The notes under the pieces are model-generated. The model did no database searches and was not told where the DNA came from. It saw nothing but the letters and a program-made list of their open reading frames with translations. A program made the position numbers and the translations under genes. Below, one piece after another: positions 9,134 to 16,288 of a stretch of DNA of 64,000 bases. The stretch comes from Streptomyces sp. NBC_01304 (GTDB lineage Bacteria > Actinomycetota > Actinomycetes > Streptomycetales > Streptomycetaceae): NCBI RefSeq assembly GCF_035975855.1, contig NZ_CP109055.1, positions 5,518,001-5,582,000 of the forward strand, written 5' to 3'. Every line of letters begins with the position of its first letter. Position 1 is the first letter of the stretch.

Positions 9134-9307
9134 TCAGCCTGTTTGTACGTGACGTATGAGGGCGGCGATTCCGTCCCGGGTGAGCTTGATTACCTGGGCG
9201 GGGTCGTCGCTTTCTCGTAGTAGCAACTCGTGGTTGCCGTGGGCGAGTTCTACGCAGTCATCGCCGTCGCCGCCGCCAGAGAAAGTCGACTTCTGCCACT
9301 GGGTCAC
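9134..9307 (-). CDS. DUF397 domain protein (small partner of the XRE regulator)
   Basis: 57 residues from GTG 9307, or 60 from the upstream GTG 9316 that overlaps the regulator stop as GTGA. AAGGAG lies 11 bases before 9307 and only two before 9316, so the shorter form is preferred. WQKSTFSGGGDGDDCVELA is the DUF397 signature. DUF397 proteins are small acidic partners encoded with WhiJ-like XRE regulators and, in studied cases, antagonise the DNA-binding protein. Here the gene is translationally coupled to the regulator. Confidence 0.85.
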   Translation of the reverse strand: MTQWQKSTFSGGGDGDDCVELAHGNHELLLRESDDPAQVIKLTRDGIAALIRHVQTG

Positions 9308-9312
9308 GCGTC

Positions 9313-10164
9313 TCACAGCTCCTTCGCCAAACGGTGGATGAAGTCCCGCGACCGCACCGGGTCGAGCGACGCCGACTCCACCTTACGGAAGAGCGTTCGA
9401 AACCGGGCCAGTTGAGACTCGGCATCCAAGAAGGGGCCTCCGTGAGGCGCGTCCCGTTTGGCGGTGTCCAACTGCCGCACGACACCACCGGCGTACACCA
9501 TTGACGTGTTGGCCCCGGCGAAGCCATCCACGTCGAACGGGATGACCCGGACCGTGACATTCGGACGCTCCAACTGACGCAGGATCTCCTCCAGTTGGGC
9601 CCGTGCCGTACGGCGATCGTCCACGCGCGTACGCAGCACACCCTCGTGCACAACCGCCTCGTACTCGACCGCCCGGTCCCGTTCCACGACCACACGGCGA
9701 CGCATCCGATGCGCAACTCTGGGCTCCAGCTCGCTCGCAGGCAGTTCAGGCGCCGCGTACGAGAACACAGCCCTCGCGTAGGCCTCGGTCTGGAGCAGTC
9801 CCGGGACATGCGCGGTAGCGATCACTTGGAGGGAGGTGGCGTGGTGCTCCAGCTCCGCCAGATCCAGGAAGGGCGGCGGCAATACCTCCCGGTACTCCTC
9901 CCACCAACCTCGCGTGCGATCCGTCGCCATGGCCACCAGCGCCTTGATGAACGCCTCGTCCACGCAGGCGTAATGCGCAGCCAGACGGCGCACGCGGTCC
10001 GCGCTCACGCCCGCAACCCCGGATTCGATTTGGCTCATCTGAACCGAGTCGGCGCCTAGTAGCGCAGCCGCTTCCCGAGCCTTCATTCCCGTTGCCTCGC
10101 GCAGTTTGCGCAGCTCAGCACCTAGCCGCACCCTGCGAGCGGTGAGCAGCCTCTTGGGCGGCAT
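9313..10164 (-). CDS. WhiJ-like XRE regulator (HTH plus DUF5753 domain)
   Basis: 283 residues from ATG 10164 (AAGGAGG seven bases upstream). An N-terminal helix-turn-helix lies near residues 12-65 (LGAELRKLREATGMKAREAA, then VQMSQIESG). The remainder is the DUF5753 domain with its hallmark VPGLLQTEAYARAV and late VRVIPF. The class includes WhiJ, which controls development in S. coelicolor. The gene is divergent from an anti-sigma-like ATPase, and a 16-nt palindrome sits between them. These triads are present in many copies per Streptomyces genome, and each probably controls its own small set of targets. Confidence 0.9.
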   Translation of the reverse strand: MPPKRLLTARRVRLGAELRKLREATGMKAREAAALLGADSVQMSQIESGVAGVSADRVRRLAAHYACVDEAFIKALVAMATDRTRGWWEEYREVLPPPFLDLAELEHHATSLQVIATAHVPGLLQTEAYARAVFSYAAPELPASELEPRVAHRMRRRVVVERDRAVEYEAVVHEGVLRTRVDDRRTARAQLEEILRQLERPNVTVRVIPFDVDGFAGANTSMVYAGGVVRQLDTAKRDAPHGGPFLDAESQLARFRTLFRKVESASLDPVRSRDFIHRLAKEL

Positions 10165-10401
10165 GGGCGCGCCTCCTTGCCTCAACTGCCTTGTACACGT
10201 GACTCGTTCGGGGGTCAGAGTACGCCAACGGCTTGCGACTTCCTAAAGTTAGGAACTACCTTCAGTTACGCGACGCACACGCTGCGCACCCGGGGCCACC
10301 GGAAGTGCACCGCCTCGTCATGCCATGACGGAAGCGGCATAGCCACCGCCCGACGAACGCGGCACCGACCCAACTCCCCTTCCCTGAACCGGAGTTCAGC
10401 C
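10165..10401. other. Divergent intergenic region between XRE regulator and ATP-binding protein
   Basis: Contains the palindromic operator at 10240-10255. On the minus strand a possible -10, TACTCT (about 10220-10215), follows the palindrome at promoter-like distance. No coding capacity is supported. Confidence 0.5.
10240..10255. promoter_or_regulatory. Candidate XRE operator, TTCCTAA-AG-TTAGGAA
   Basis: Perfect 7-bp inverted repeat with a 2-bp centre, markedly AT-rich for this genome. It lies 76 bases upstream of the XRE start and 147 bases before the ATP-binding gene, overlapping the expected -35 area of the regulator promoter. It is a natural autoregulatory site, by inference only. Confidence 0.5.
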
Positions 10402-10821
10402 ATGCCCGAATCCAGCCCAGCCGACTCCTGGGAGTACACCTTGTACATCCCGCACGACCCCCGCGCGGTCAGCGTCAGTCGCCGCACCCTCCGCCTGATC
10501 CTCGCGGCCCACGGCCTCCCACACCTCGCCGAAGTCGCCGAACTCCTCGCAACAGAGCTGATCAGCAACGCCGTATGCCATACGAAGGGCCCGGCGGCCC
10601 TACGCCTGCGCTGGTCACGCCGGACCCTCCGCATCGGCGCATGGGACGCGGACCCCACCCCACCAACGCCGCCGGAAACACCGGAGGCCGACGCGGAACA
10701 GGGCCGAGGCCTGACCCTCGTCAGAACCTGCGCCGACGGGTGGGGCTGGTACCCCCTGACCGGCGACAACAGCGAGAGCGGCAAGTACGTCTGGTGCGAA
10801 CTCGCCGGAGCCGTGGCCTGA
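10402..10821 (+). CDS. Anti-sigma-factor-like HATPase protein (ATP-binding)
   Basis: 139 residues. The GHKL ATPase fold of the SpoIIAB/RsbW type is visible: LLATELISNAVCHT contains the N-box (E..SNA) and EQGRGLTLVRTCADGWGW the glycine-rich G-box. Such proteins bind or phosphorylate anti-anti-sigma partners. In Streptomyces many are orphans next to XRE/DUF397 genes, as here. GGAG at 10391-10394 fixes ATG 10402; upstream open frame is ignored. With the divergent regulator and DUF397 it completes the WhiJ-like triad. Confidence 0.85.
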   Translation: MPESSPADSWEYTLYIPHDPRAVSVSRRTLRLILAAHGLPHLAEVAELLATELISNAVCHTKGPAALRLRWSRRTLRIGAWDADPTPPTPPETPEADAEQGRGLTLVRTCADGWGWYPLTGDNSESGKYVWCELAGAVA

Positions 10822-11263
10822 ACGGGTCCTCGCGCTACTGCTCAACTGATCAACTGCCTGATTGCGTGGCTGGTGTGGGTGGGTGGTTGCGCGGACCTCC
10901 GTCTGTCTCGTTGCTGGCTGCGGGTGCTCTTTTGGCTGGCTTTCCCCAACTGATGTCAGTACGGGGCCCAGGGGGAGAAGTCCCGGCAACGGAAGAGGCG
11001 GGGAAGAGCAAAGACGAAAGACAAAGACCGCAGCGAGAGAAGGGGATGGAGGGGGCGGGCGGGGGCTCGGAGGCTGGGCGAGGGAAGGGCGCGGGCTGGG
11101 GCTCGGAGGGTGGGCGCGGGCTCGGAGGGCGGGCGGGGGCTCGGAGGCTGGGCGAGGGAAGGGCGCGGGCGCGGGCCCGGAGAGCGGGCGCGGGCTCGGA
11201 GGGCGGGCGGGGGAAGGGCGCGGGCGAGGGCTTGGAGAGCGGGGGCTCGGAGGGCGGGCGGGG

Positions 11264-11338
11264 GGCCTAGTGGGGGAAAACGGGCAACGGAACCAGCACA
11301 AAAGGGACGCTTTTGCGCCCCATTCCCCCCACTAGGCC
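11264..11338. repeat. Central hairpin of the foldback element
   Basis: GGCCTAGTGGGGGAA (11264-11278) is complementary to the segment ending at 11338, with one extra base. A smaller perfect stem, CAAAAG (11299-11304) with CTTTTG (11310-11315), sits in the loop. The symmetry centre of the hairpin (about 11301) is near that of the whole element. Confidence 0.7.
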
Positions 11339-11455
11339 TCCAGGCGCCGCTCTCCGCCGACTCGCGGCGGGAAAGGGGGCTTGCCTAACGGGCAACCCGG
11401 GCACCTCGACGCCACTTTCCGCACGGCCAGCCCCAGCCCCCCGGTCCCGGGCTCG

Positions 11456-11620
11456 CGCCTCCCCCTCCCGAGCTCACACTCCCCGCCCCGGGCCTGCACT
11501 TCCCCGTCCCGGGCCAGCATCTCCCCCTGCCGGGCCCTCACTTCCCCGCCCCGAGCCCGCATCTCCCCCTGCCGGGCCCGCACTTCCCCGTCCCGAGCCC
11601 GCACCTCCCCCTCCTTCCCC
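11456..11620. repeat. 21-nt tandem repeat array, about eight units
   Basis: Units alternate between forms like CACTTCCCCGTCCCGAGCCC-G and CATCTCCCCCTGCCGGGCCC-G. The 21-nt period would give a seven-residue repeat on the minus strand (V/M-RAR-x-GE), but no start, signal or partner supports translation. Confidence 0.75.
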
Positions 11621-11901
11621 TTCCCCTTCTCTCGCTGCGCTCTTTGTCTTTGCCCTGCCCCCACCTCTTCCATCACCGGCAGCCACCTCCCTGGGCCCCG
11701 TACTGACATCAGTTGGGGAAAGCCAGCCAAGAGAGCACCCGCAGCCAGCAACGAAAGAGACGGAGGTCCGCGCAACCACCCACCCCCACCAGCCACGCAA
11801 TCAGGCAGTTGATCAGTTGCCCCTACCAACCCCACCCTCCGCCCCACCGCACAGCCAGCCCCAGCCCCAGACCCAGCCCCAACCCCACACCAGGTCCCCC
11901 C

Positions 11902-12702
11902 TCACCGCCCCAAAGCCCCCGCATCCCCCATCACCACAACAGGCTTCGCCGCCGGCTCCAGCCACCGCAGCAACTCCTTCATCTGCGCCTTCGCCTGCGA
12001 GATACAGCCCTGCGTGGGCCCGCCATGGTCCACGTGGAACCAGATCCCGCCACCGCGTGAGGCCCCGAGCGGCCGAGTCCAGTCCAGCGGCGTCGTCCCG
12101 GGCTTGCGGTTGTAGTTGACGGCGACGACGTAGTCGAAGGCATCCCCGAGCGGCTCGCCCTCGACGTTCGTCCCGCGTGCGACGAAGGCGGGGCCCCGGT
12201 CGTACGGCAACTCCGTCCCGGGATCGGGCTCATGGCCCCCCGCGTCGGTCAGGCCGAAGACGCCGATGGGGGACTTGAGGTCGCCCTGGACGTGATGGTC
12301 GGTCCAGCCCTTCAGCGCGTTCCGGGTGGGCCAGGGATCACCGACCGCCCGCCAGCCGCCCTCGCCCGCCGTCTCGCGTACGTACCGCTGAGCCGTGCCC
12401 CGGTTCGAGTCGGGCGCATCGCCGGTGACGACTACGGCCTGGTGGGTCGAATCCGGTATCTGGGCAAGGGTCTTGGGGCCGAGCGCGGGTATCTCGCGGG
12501 GCGCGGCATCGGCGACCGGCAGGTCGGGCGCGGCCTTTCCCGCGTGGCCGCCCTGTCCGGCGGCGGCCGGGGCGACGGGCCCGCCGGCCTGGGCCCCGCC
12601 GTCTTCAGCCCCGGCGCACCCGCCGAGCAGCAGCCCGGTGGCGCAGAGCAGGGCGGCGGCAGCAGCGGCCGGGGCGAGACGTCGACGTCGATCGGGGCTC
12701 AC
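11902..12702 (-). CDS. Lipoprotein with L,D-transpeptidase (YkuD-like) catalytic motif
   Basis: 266 residues from GTG 12702 with AGAGGA just upstream. A lipoprotein signal ends in the lipobox LLLGGC near residue 28, so the protein is anchored outside the membrane. A Gly/Ala-rich linker follows, then a domain ending in WFHVDHGGPTQGCIS, which fits the His...Gly-Cys active-site signature of L,D-transpeptidases (nucleophilic Cys in xGCxx). Preceding residues FDYVVAVNYNRKPG and SPIGVFGLTDAGG also match that fold. Family members form 3-3 cross-links in peptidoglycan or attach proteins to it. The motif is variant, so activity is likely but not certain. Confidence 0.75.
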   Translation of the reverse strand: MSPDRRRRLAPAAAAAALLCATGLLLGGCAGAEDGGAQAGGPVAPAAAGQGGHAGKAAPDLPVADAAPREIPALGPKTLAQIPDSTHQAVVVTGDAPDSNRGTAQRYVRETAGEGGWRAVGDPWPTRNALKGWTDHHVQGDLKSPIGVFGLTDAGGHEPDPGTELPYDRGPAFVARGTNVEGEPLGDAFDYVVAVNYNRKPGTTPLDWTRPLGASRGGGIWFHVDHGGPTQGCISQAKAQMKELLRWLEPAAKPVVVMGDAGALGR

Positions 12703-12818
12703 GGAGTCCTCTCAGAGGTGGGTGTGGGGTGAATGGGGCAGCTGAACCGGGGCATTTCGGGCGCGTAGGGGCCCCTTTGCCCCAGATCCCGATCCCCATC
12801 CCCCTCGGCGGGCGCGGG

Positions 12819-13595
12819 TCAGGGGGCCGAGGGCGTCTTTCCGCCTGGGGTTGGGCTGTCGTCGCTCGCGCCCGGCCCGAAGTCCGCCGAAGCCAGTGCG
12901 CGGCGGGCCTCCTCCAGGCGTCGGGCGCCCGCGTCGGAGGAGGAGCCGACGCAGAGGGTGACGACGACGGTCGTATCCGGGGCCGGGCCCCGGAGCAGCC
13001 CGTAGTACTCCTCGGCGCCGCCGACGACCTGGCAGGACTTGCTCAGCGCGACCGGGTCGAGCCGGGGCCCGGATCGTGCCTTCGCGGCCAGTACAGGCGT
13101 CCGGTCCACCCGCAGGAGGAGCAACGCGTCGTCCGGCGACCGGAGTCGGCCGATGACCGCGCAGGACCGCGGCGCACCCTGGACGCAGTACTTCAGGCGC
13201 GGTTCGCCCAGCGGCTGCGTCGCCGCGACGCCGACCGGCTCGTCCGCGCCCTGGCCGTCGAGCAGCAGCTGCTCGCCCTGCCAGCCCGCGGGCAGCCGCA
13301 GGCGAAGGCCCGCCAAGTCCGGGTAGGGCACCGGCTTCCCGGCGGGCGACGCGGCAGGCGGCACCAGGTCCGGGTCGGCCCCGGAGCCGGAAGGCAGGAG
13401 CGTGCCCGCGAGCACCGCCCCGGCCACGGCGGCCACGCCGAGCACACCCGCGTTGCGGCGCCGGCGGCGACGTACGACCAGCTCCCGCACCCGCCCCATC
13501 CGGCCCTCGGGGGCGGCGGGCCGGGGCACGGCGCGTTCCAGGAAGTCCCTCAACTCCCGCTCGGCTGCGGCGAGTTCATCCGGGCGCTCACTCAT
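12819..13595 (-). CDS. Membrane protein, probable anti-sigma partner of the SigE-type sigma factor
   Basis: 258 residues. It has a cytoplasmic N-terminus of about 50 residues (basic RRRRRR before the membrane), one transmembrane helix (AGVLGVAAVAGAVLAGTLL, near 50-68) and an extracytoplasmic domain with paired Cys (YCVQGAPRSC). The start overlaps the sigma gene by eight bases, so the two are translationally coupled. This is the typical arrangement for SigE-family ECF sigma factors of Streptomyces and their membrane regulators. No zinc-binding anti-sigma motif (HxxxCxxC) is seen, so the sequestering mechanism is unknown. Confidence 0.7.
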   Translation of the reverse strand: MSERPDELAAAERELRDFLERAVPRPAAPEGRMGRVRELVVRRRRRRNAGVLGVAAVAGAVLAGTLLPSGSGADPDLVPPAASPAGKPVPYPDLAGLRLRLPAGWQGEQLLLDGQGADEPVGVAATQPLGEPRLKYCVQGAPRSCAVIGRLRSPDDALLLLRVDRTPVLAAKARSGPRLDPVALSKSCQVVGGAEEYYGLLRGPAPDTTVVVTLCVGSSSDAGARRLEEARRALASADFGPGASDDSPTPGGKTPSAP

Positions 13596-14094
13596 GACAC
13601 CCCTCCACCGGTGCGGGCAGCACGCCGCGCAGCGTGCGCAGTGCCTTCGCCGACTGGCTCTTGACCGTGCCGGGCGCGCAGCCCAGCGTGGCCGCCGTCT
13701 CCTCGACGCTCAGGTCCTCGAAGTAACGGAGCACGACGACCGCCCGCTGCCGCACCGGCAACCCGCGTATCGCCGAGGCCAGGGACTGCTCCAGGTCGAC
13801 GCCCGCGTAGGCGTCGAACGAGCCGATCTTGTCCGGCAGTTCGCCGTGCGGCACCTCGCCCCGCCAGCGCCGCCGCCACCAGGACGAGTGCGTGTGCACG
13901 AGGGCCTTGCGGATGTACGCCTCCGGATGGTCCTCGGCGATCCCGTGCCACTTGGGCCAGACCCGGGCCAGGACCGTCTGCAGCAGATCCTCGGCGAGGT
14001 GCGCGTCGCCGGTGAGCAGCCAGGCGACGCGGAGGAGGCGCGGCCCGCGCGCGGCGACGAACGCCTCGAAGTCGCCCTCGTCGCCCGGGTTCAT
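13588..14094 (-). CDS. SigE-family ECF RNA polymerase sigma factor
   Basis: 168 residues. Region 2 is seen as FVAARGPRLLRVAWLLTGDAHLAEDLLQTVLARVW and region 4 as LPVRQRAVVVLRYFEDLSVEETAATLGCAPGTVKSQ with its helix-turn-helix. The length and the AEDLLQT and VVVLRY motifs are those of the SigE-family (ECF41/56-like) group common in Streptomyces. It directs RNA polymerase to a small regulon, probably including its own operon. It is followed by the coupled membrane protein. The name describes the Pfam/TIGR family and does not mean the orthologue of S. coelicolor SigE. Confidence 0.9.
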   Translation of the reverse strand: MNPGDEGDFEAFVAARGPRLLRVAWLLTGDAHLAEDLLQTVLARVWPKWHGIAEDHPEAYIRKALVHTHSSWWRRRWRGEVPHGELPDKIGSFDAYAGVDLEQSLASAIRGLPVRQRAVVVLRYFEDLSVEETAATLGCAPGTVKSQSAKALRTLRGVLPAPVEGCHE

Positions 14095-14184
14095 CGTGCC
14101 GCCCTCGCCCTTTCGTCGTGTCGTCCACGCCTGTGGAACACGGTGGGCCCCCGATCAGGTTGCCCCGCGCCACAAGTTCCACGG

Positions 14185-14220
14185 GAAAGGGCCCGGAACC
14201 TTGAGGTTCCGGGCCCTTTC
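14185..14220. terminator. Perfect 16-bp hairpin terminator between sigma factor gene and aspS
   Basis: GAAAGGGCCCGGAACC (14185-14200), loop TTGA, then its exact complement (14205-14220). It lies downstream of the aspS stop (14291, minus strand) and upstream of the sigma gene start, so it ends the aspS transcript. Confidence 0.88.
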
Positions 14221-14224
14221 AGCA

Positions 14225-14286
14225 ACGTACGCCTACGTACGCGACGGACGAACGTACGCCTACGTACGCCTACGTACGCCTACGTA
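14225..14286. repeat. 10-bp tandem repeat ACGTACGCCT downstream of aspS
   Basis: Three and a half exact units run from 14252 to 14286, and one more degenerate unit is at 14225-14240. The unit contains the self-complementary GTACG/CGTAC core. It sits between the aspS stop and its terminator, so it is transcribed in the 3' untranslated region. Confidence 0.85.
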
Positions 14287-14290
14287 AGAA

Positions 14291-16081
14291 CTACTCGCCG
14301 GCCTTGTCGGCCTTCGCCGGAGCCACCGGCTTGCGCAGCGCGATGTTCAGCTCGCGCAGACGGGACTCGTCCAGCTCCGTGGGCGCGCCCATCATCAGGT
14401 CCTGCGCGTTGCCGTTGAGCGGGAAGGCAATCGTTTCGCGGATGTTGGGCTCGTCCGCGAGGAGCATCACGATGCGGTCGACGCCGGGGGCGATGCCACC
14501 GTGCGGCGGGGCGCCGAGGCGGAAGGCCTTCAGCATGCCCTTGAACTCGTGCTCGACGGTCTCCGCGTCGTAGCCCGCGATCTCGAAGGCCTTGAGCATG
14601 ACGTCGGGCTCGTGGTTGCGGATGGCGCCGGAGGACAGCTCGATGCCGTTGCAGACGATGTCGTACTGCCAGGCCAGGATGTCGAGCGGGTCCTTCTCCT
14701 CGAGGTCCTTCATGCCGCCCTGGGGCATCGAGAAGGGGTTGTGCGAGAAGTCGATCTTGCCGGTGTCCTCGTCCTTCTCGTACATCGGGAAGTCGACGAT
14801 CCAGCAGAAGCGGAAGACCCCTTCTTCGAAGTGGCCCGCGCGCTTGGCCGCCTCGACGCGGACGGCCGACATGATCTTGGAGACCTCGTCGAACTCGCCG
14901 GCGCCGAAGAAGATCGCGTGGCCGGGGACCAGGCCCAGGCGCTCGGTGAGGACCTTGACGTTCTCCTCGGTGAGGAACTTCGCGATCGGGCCCGCGAGGG
15001 AGCCGTCCTCGCCGACGCGGACCCAGGCGAGACCCTTGGCGCCGTGCTCGACCGCGTACTCGCCGAGGCCGTCGAAGAACTTGCGGGACTGACCGGCGGT
15101 GTCCGGGACGGGCAGCGCGCGGACGTGCCGGCCGGCGAAGGCCTTGAACTCCGAGCCCTCGAACACGTCGGTGATGTCGACGAGTTCGAGCTTGGCGCGC
15201 AGGTCGGGCTTGTCGTTGCCGTACTTCAGCATGGATTCCCTAAAAGGAATCCTCGGGAACGGGGACGTGACCTCGCGGCCGCCGCCGAACTCCGTGAAGA
15301 GCTCGGTCATCAGCTTCTCGATCGGCTGGAAGACGTCCTCCTGCTCGACGAAGCTCATCTCGACGTCGAGCTGGTAGAACTCGCCCGGCGAGCGGTCCGC
15401 GCGGGCGTCCTCGTCGCGGAAGCAGGGCGCGATCTGGAAGTAGCGGTCGAAGCCCGAGATCATCAGCAGCTGCTTGAACTGCTGCGGGGCCTGGGGGAGC
15501 GCGTAGAACTTCCCGGGGTTGAGGCGGGAGGGGACCACGAAGTCGCGGGCGCCCTCGGGGGAGGTCGCCGTCAGGATCGGGGTCGCCATCTCGTTGAAGC
15601 CGAGGGCCACCATCTTGTGCCGGATCGCGGCGATCACGGCCGAGCGCAGCATGATGTTGCGGTGCATGCGCTCGCGGCGCAGGTCGAGGAAGCGGTACTC
15701 CAGGCGGCGCTCCTCGTTCACGCCGTCCTCGGCGTTGATCGTGAAGGGCAGCGGGGCGGCGGCGCCGAGCACCTCGACGTCGGTGGCCTCGATCTCGATC
15801 TCGCCGGTCGGGAGGTCCGGGTTCACGTTCTCCGCGCCACGCGAGACGACCTTGCCGTCGACCCGTACGACCGTCTCCTTGGAGAGCTTGTCGAGGACCT
15901 CGGCCGCGGCGGTGCCGGGGCGGGCGACGAGCTGCGTGATGCCGTAGTGGTCGCGCAGATCGATGAAGAGGATGCCGCCCAGGTCTCGGCGATTGTGCAG
16001 CCAGCCGCTCAGCCGGACGTCGGTGCCGACGTCGGTGGCGCGGAGCTCGCCGCACTTGTGGGACCTGTACCGGTGCTGCAT
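14291..16081 (-). CDS. aspS: Aspartyl-tRNA synthetase
   Basis: 596 residues from ATG 16081. Class II synthetase of the bacterial type (with GAD insertion), charging tRNA-Asp or, if non-discriminating, also tRNA-Asn. The OB-fold anticodon-binding domain opens with [22 protein letters not shown]. Motif 2 is visible as [20 protein letters not shown] and motif 3 as [18 protein letters not shown] 16087 and a further upstream start at 16180 are in frame, but [15 protein letters not shown] matches the conserved N-terminus of actinobacterial AspS. Single gene, ending in a strong terminator. Confidence 0.97.
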   Translation of the reverse strand: MQHRYRSHKCGELRATDVGTDVRLSGWLHNRRDLGGILFIDLRDHYGITQLVARPGTAAAEVLDKLSKETVVRVDGKVVSRGAENVNPDLPTGEIEIEATDVEVLGAAAPLPFTINAEDGVNEERRLEYRFLDLRRERMHRNIMLRSAVIAAIRHKMVALGFNEMATPILTATSPEGARDFVVPSRLNPGKFYALPQAPQQFKQLLMISGFDRYFQIAPCFRDEDARADRSPGEFYQLDVEMSFVEQEDVFQPIEKLMTELFTEFGGGREVTSPFPRIPFRESMLKYGNDKPDLRAKLELVDITDVFEGSEFKAFAGRHVRALPVPDTAGQSRKFFDGLGEYAVEHGAKGLAWVRVGEDGSLAGPIAKFLTEENVKVLTERLGLVPGHAIFFGAGEFDEVSKIMSAVRVEAAKRAGHFEEGVFRFCWIVDFPMYEKDEDTGKIDFSHNPFSMPQGGMKDLEEKDPLDILAWQYDIVCNGIELSSGAIRNHEPDVMLKAFEIAGYDAETVEHEFKGMLKAFRLGAPPHGGIAPGVDRIVMLLADEPNIRETIAFPLNGNAQDLMMGAPTELDESRLRELNIALRKPVAPAKADKAGE

Positions 16082-16288
16082 CGTCATCCAATTCTTCGCG
16101 AGCGGGTCGGCCTGGGCCGGGGTGGGCCGCGTCGCGGGTTGTTCGCGAGATTCTTCGCGAGACAGGCGGGAATCAACCACCCCAGGTTACCGGCACCCCC
16201 GCCTCTCGTTCATTGGCATATACGCGTCATGATCACGGTTCGATACTCTCAGTGGCGGCCGACCCGTATACGTAAATAAAGTGGGGCA
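16082..16288. promoter_or_regulatory. Divergent promoter region of aspS and the SpoIIE-type phosphatase
   Basis: The 207 bases become AT-rich near 16205-16285. GTATACGTAAATAAAG just before the + strand start is a likely -10 region for the phosphatase gene, whose leader would be short. No operator repeats were noticed. Confidence 0.4.

Larger units (their letters stand above)
10843..11819. repeat. ~1 kb imperfect inverted-repeat (foldback) element
   Basis: The left arm (10843 to about 11045) and the right arm (about 11620 to 11819) are reverse complements with roughly 90% identity. The outermost 30 bases are identical, and landmarks such as CCCCAACTGATGTCAGTACG recur in inverted form. Between the arms lie a G-rich tract (about 11040-11263), a central hairpin (11264-11338) and a C-rich 21-nt repeat array (about 11456-11620). 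No transposase gene is inside, so it would be a non-autonomous element or a structural site. Confidence 0.8.
10822..11901. other. 1,080-base gene-free region filled by a foldback repeat element
   Basis: Several reading frames are open here on both strands, but they are by-products of G-rich or C-rich repetition and differ between the two repeat arms without a coding-like substitution pattern. The content is the inverted repeat described separately. Confidence 0.7.

Noticed and set aside
10575..11847. Several overlapping frames in the foldback element with Gly/Arg/Ala-rich or heptad-like products
   Set aside because: The two inverted arms differ by amino-acid-changing substitutions in every frame and there are no plausible starts with ribosome binding sites; repetition keeps the frames open.
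15229..15256. Inverted repeat GGATTCC-N-GGAATCC inside aspS
   Set aside because: It lies in conserved coding sequence (FPRIPF...) with no regulatory context; chance symmetry.
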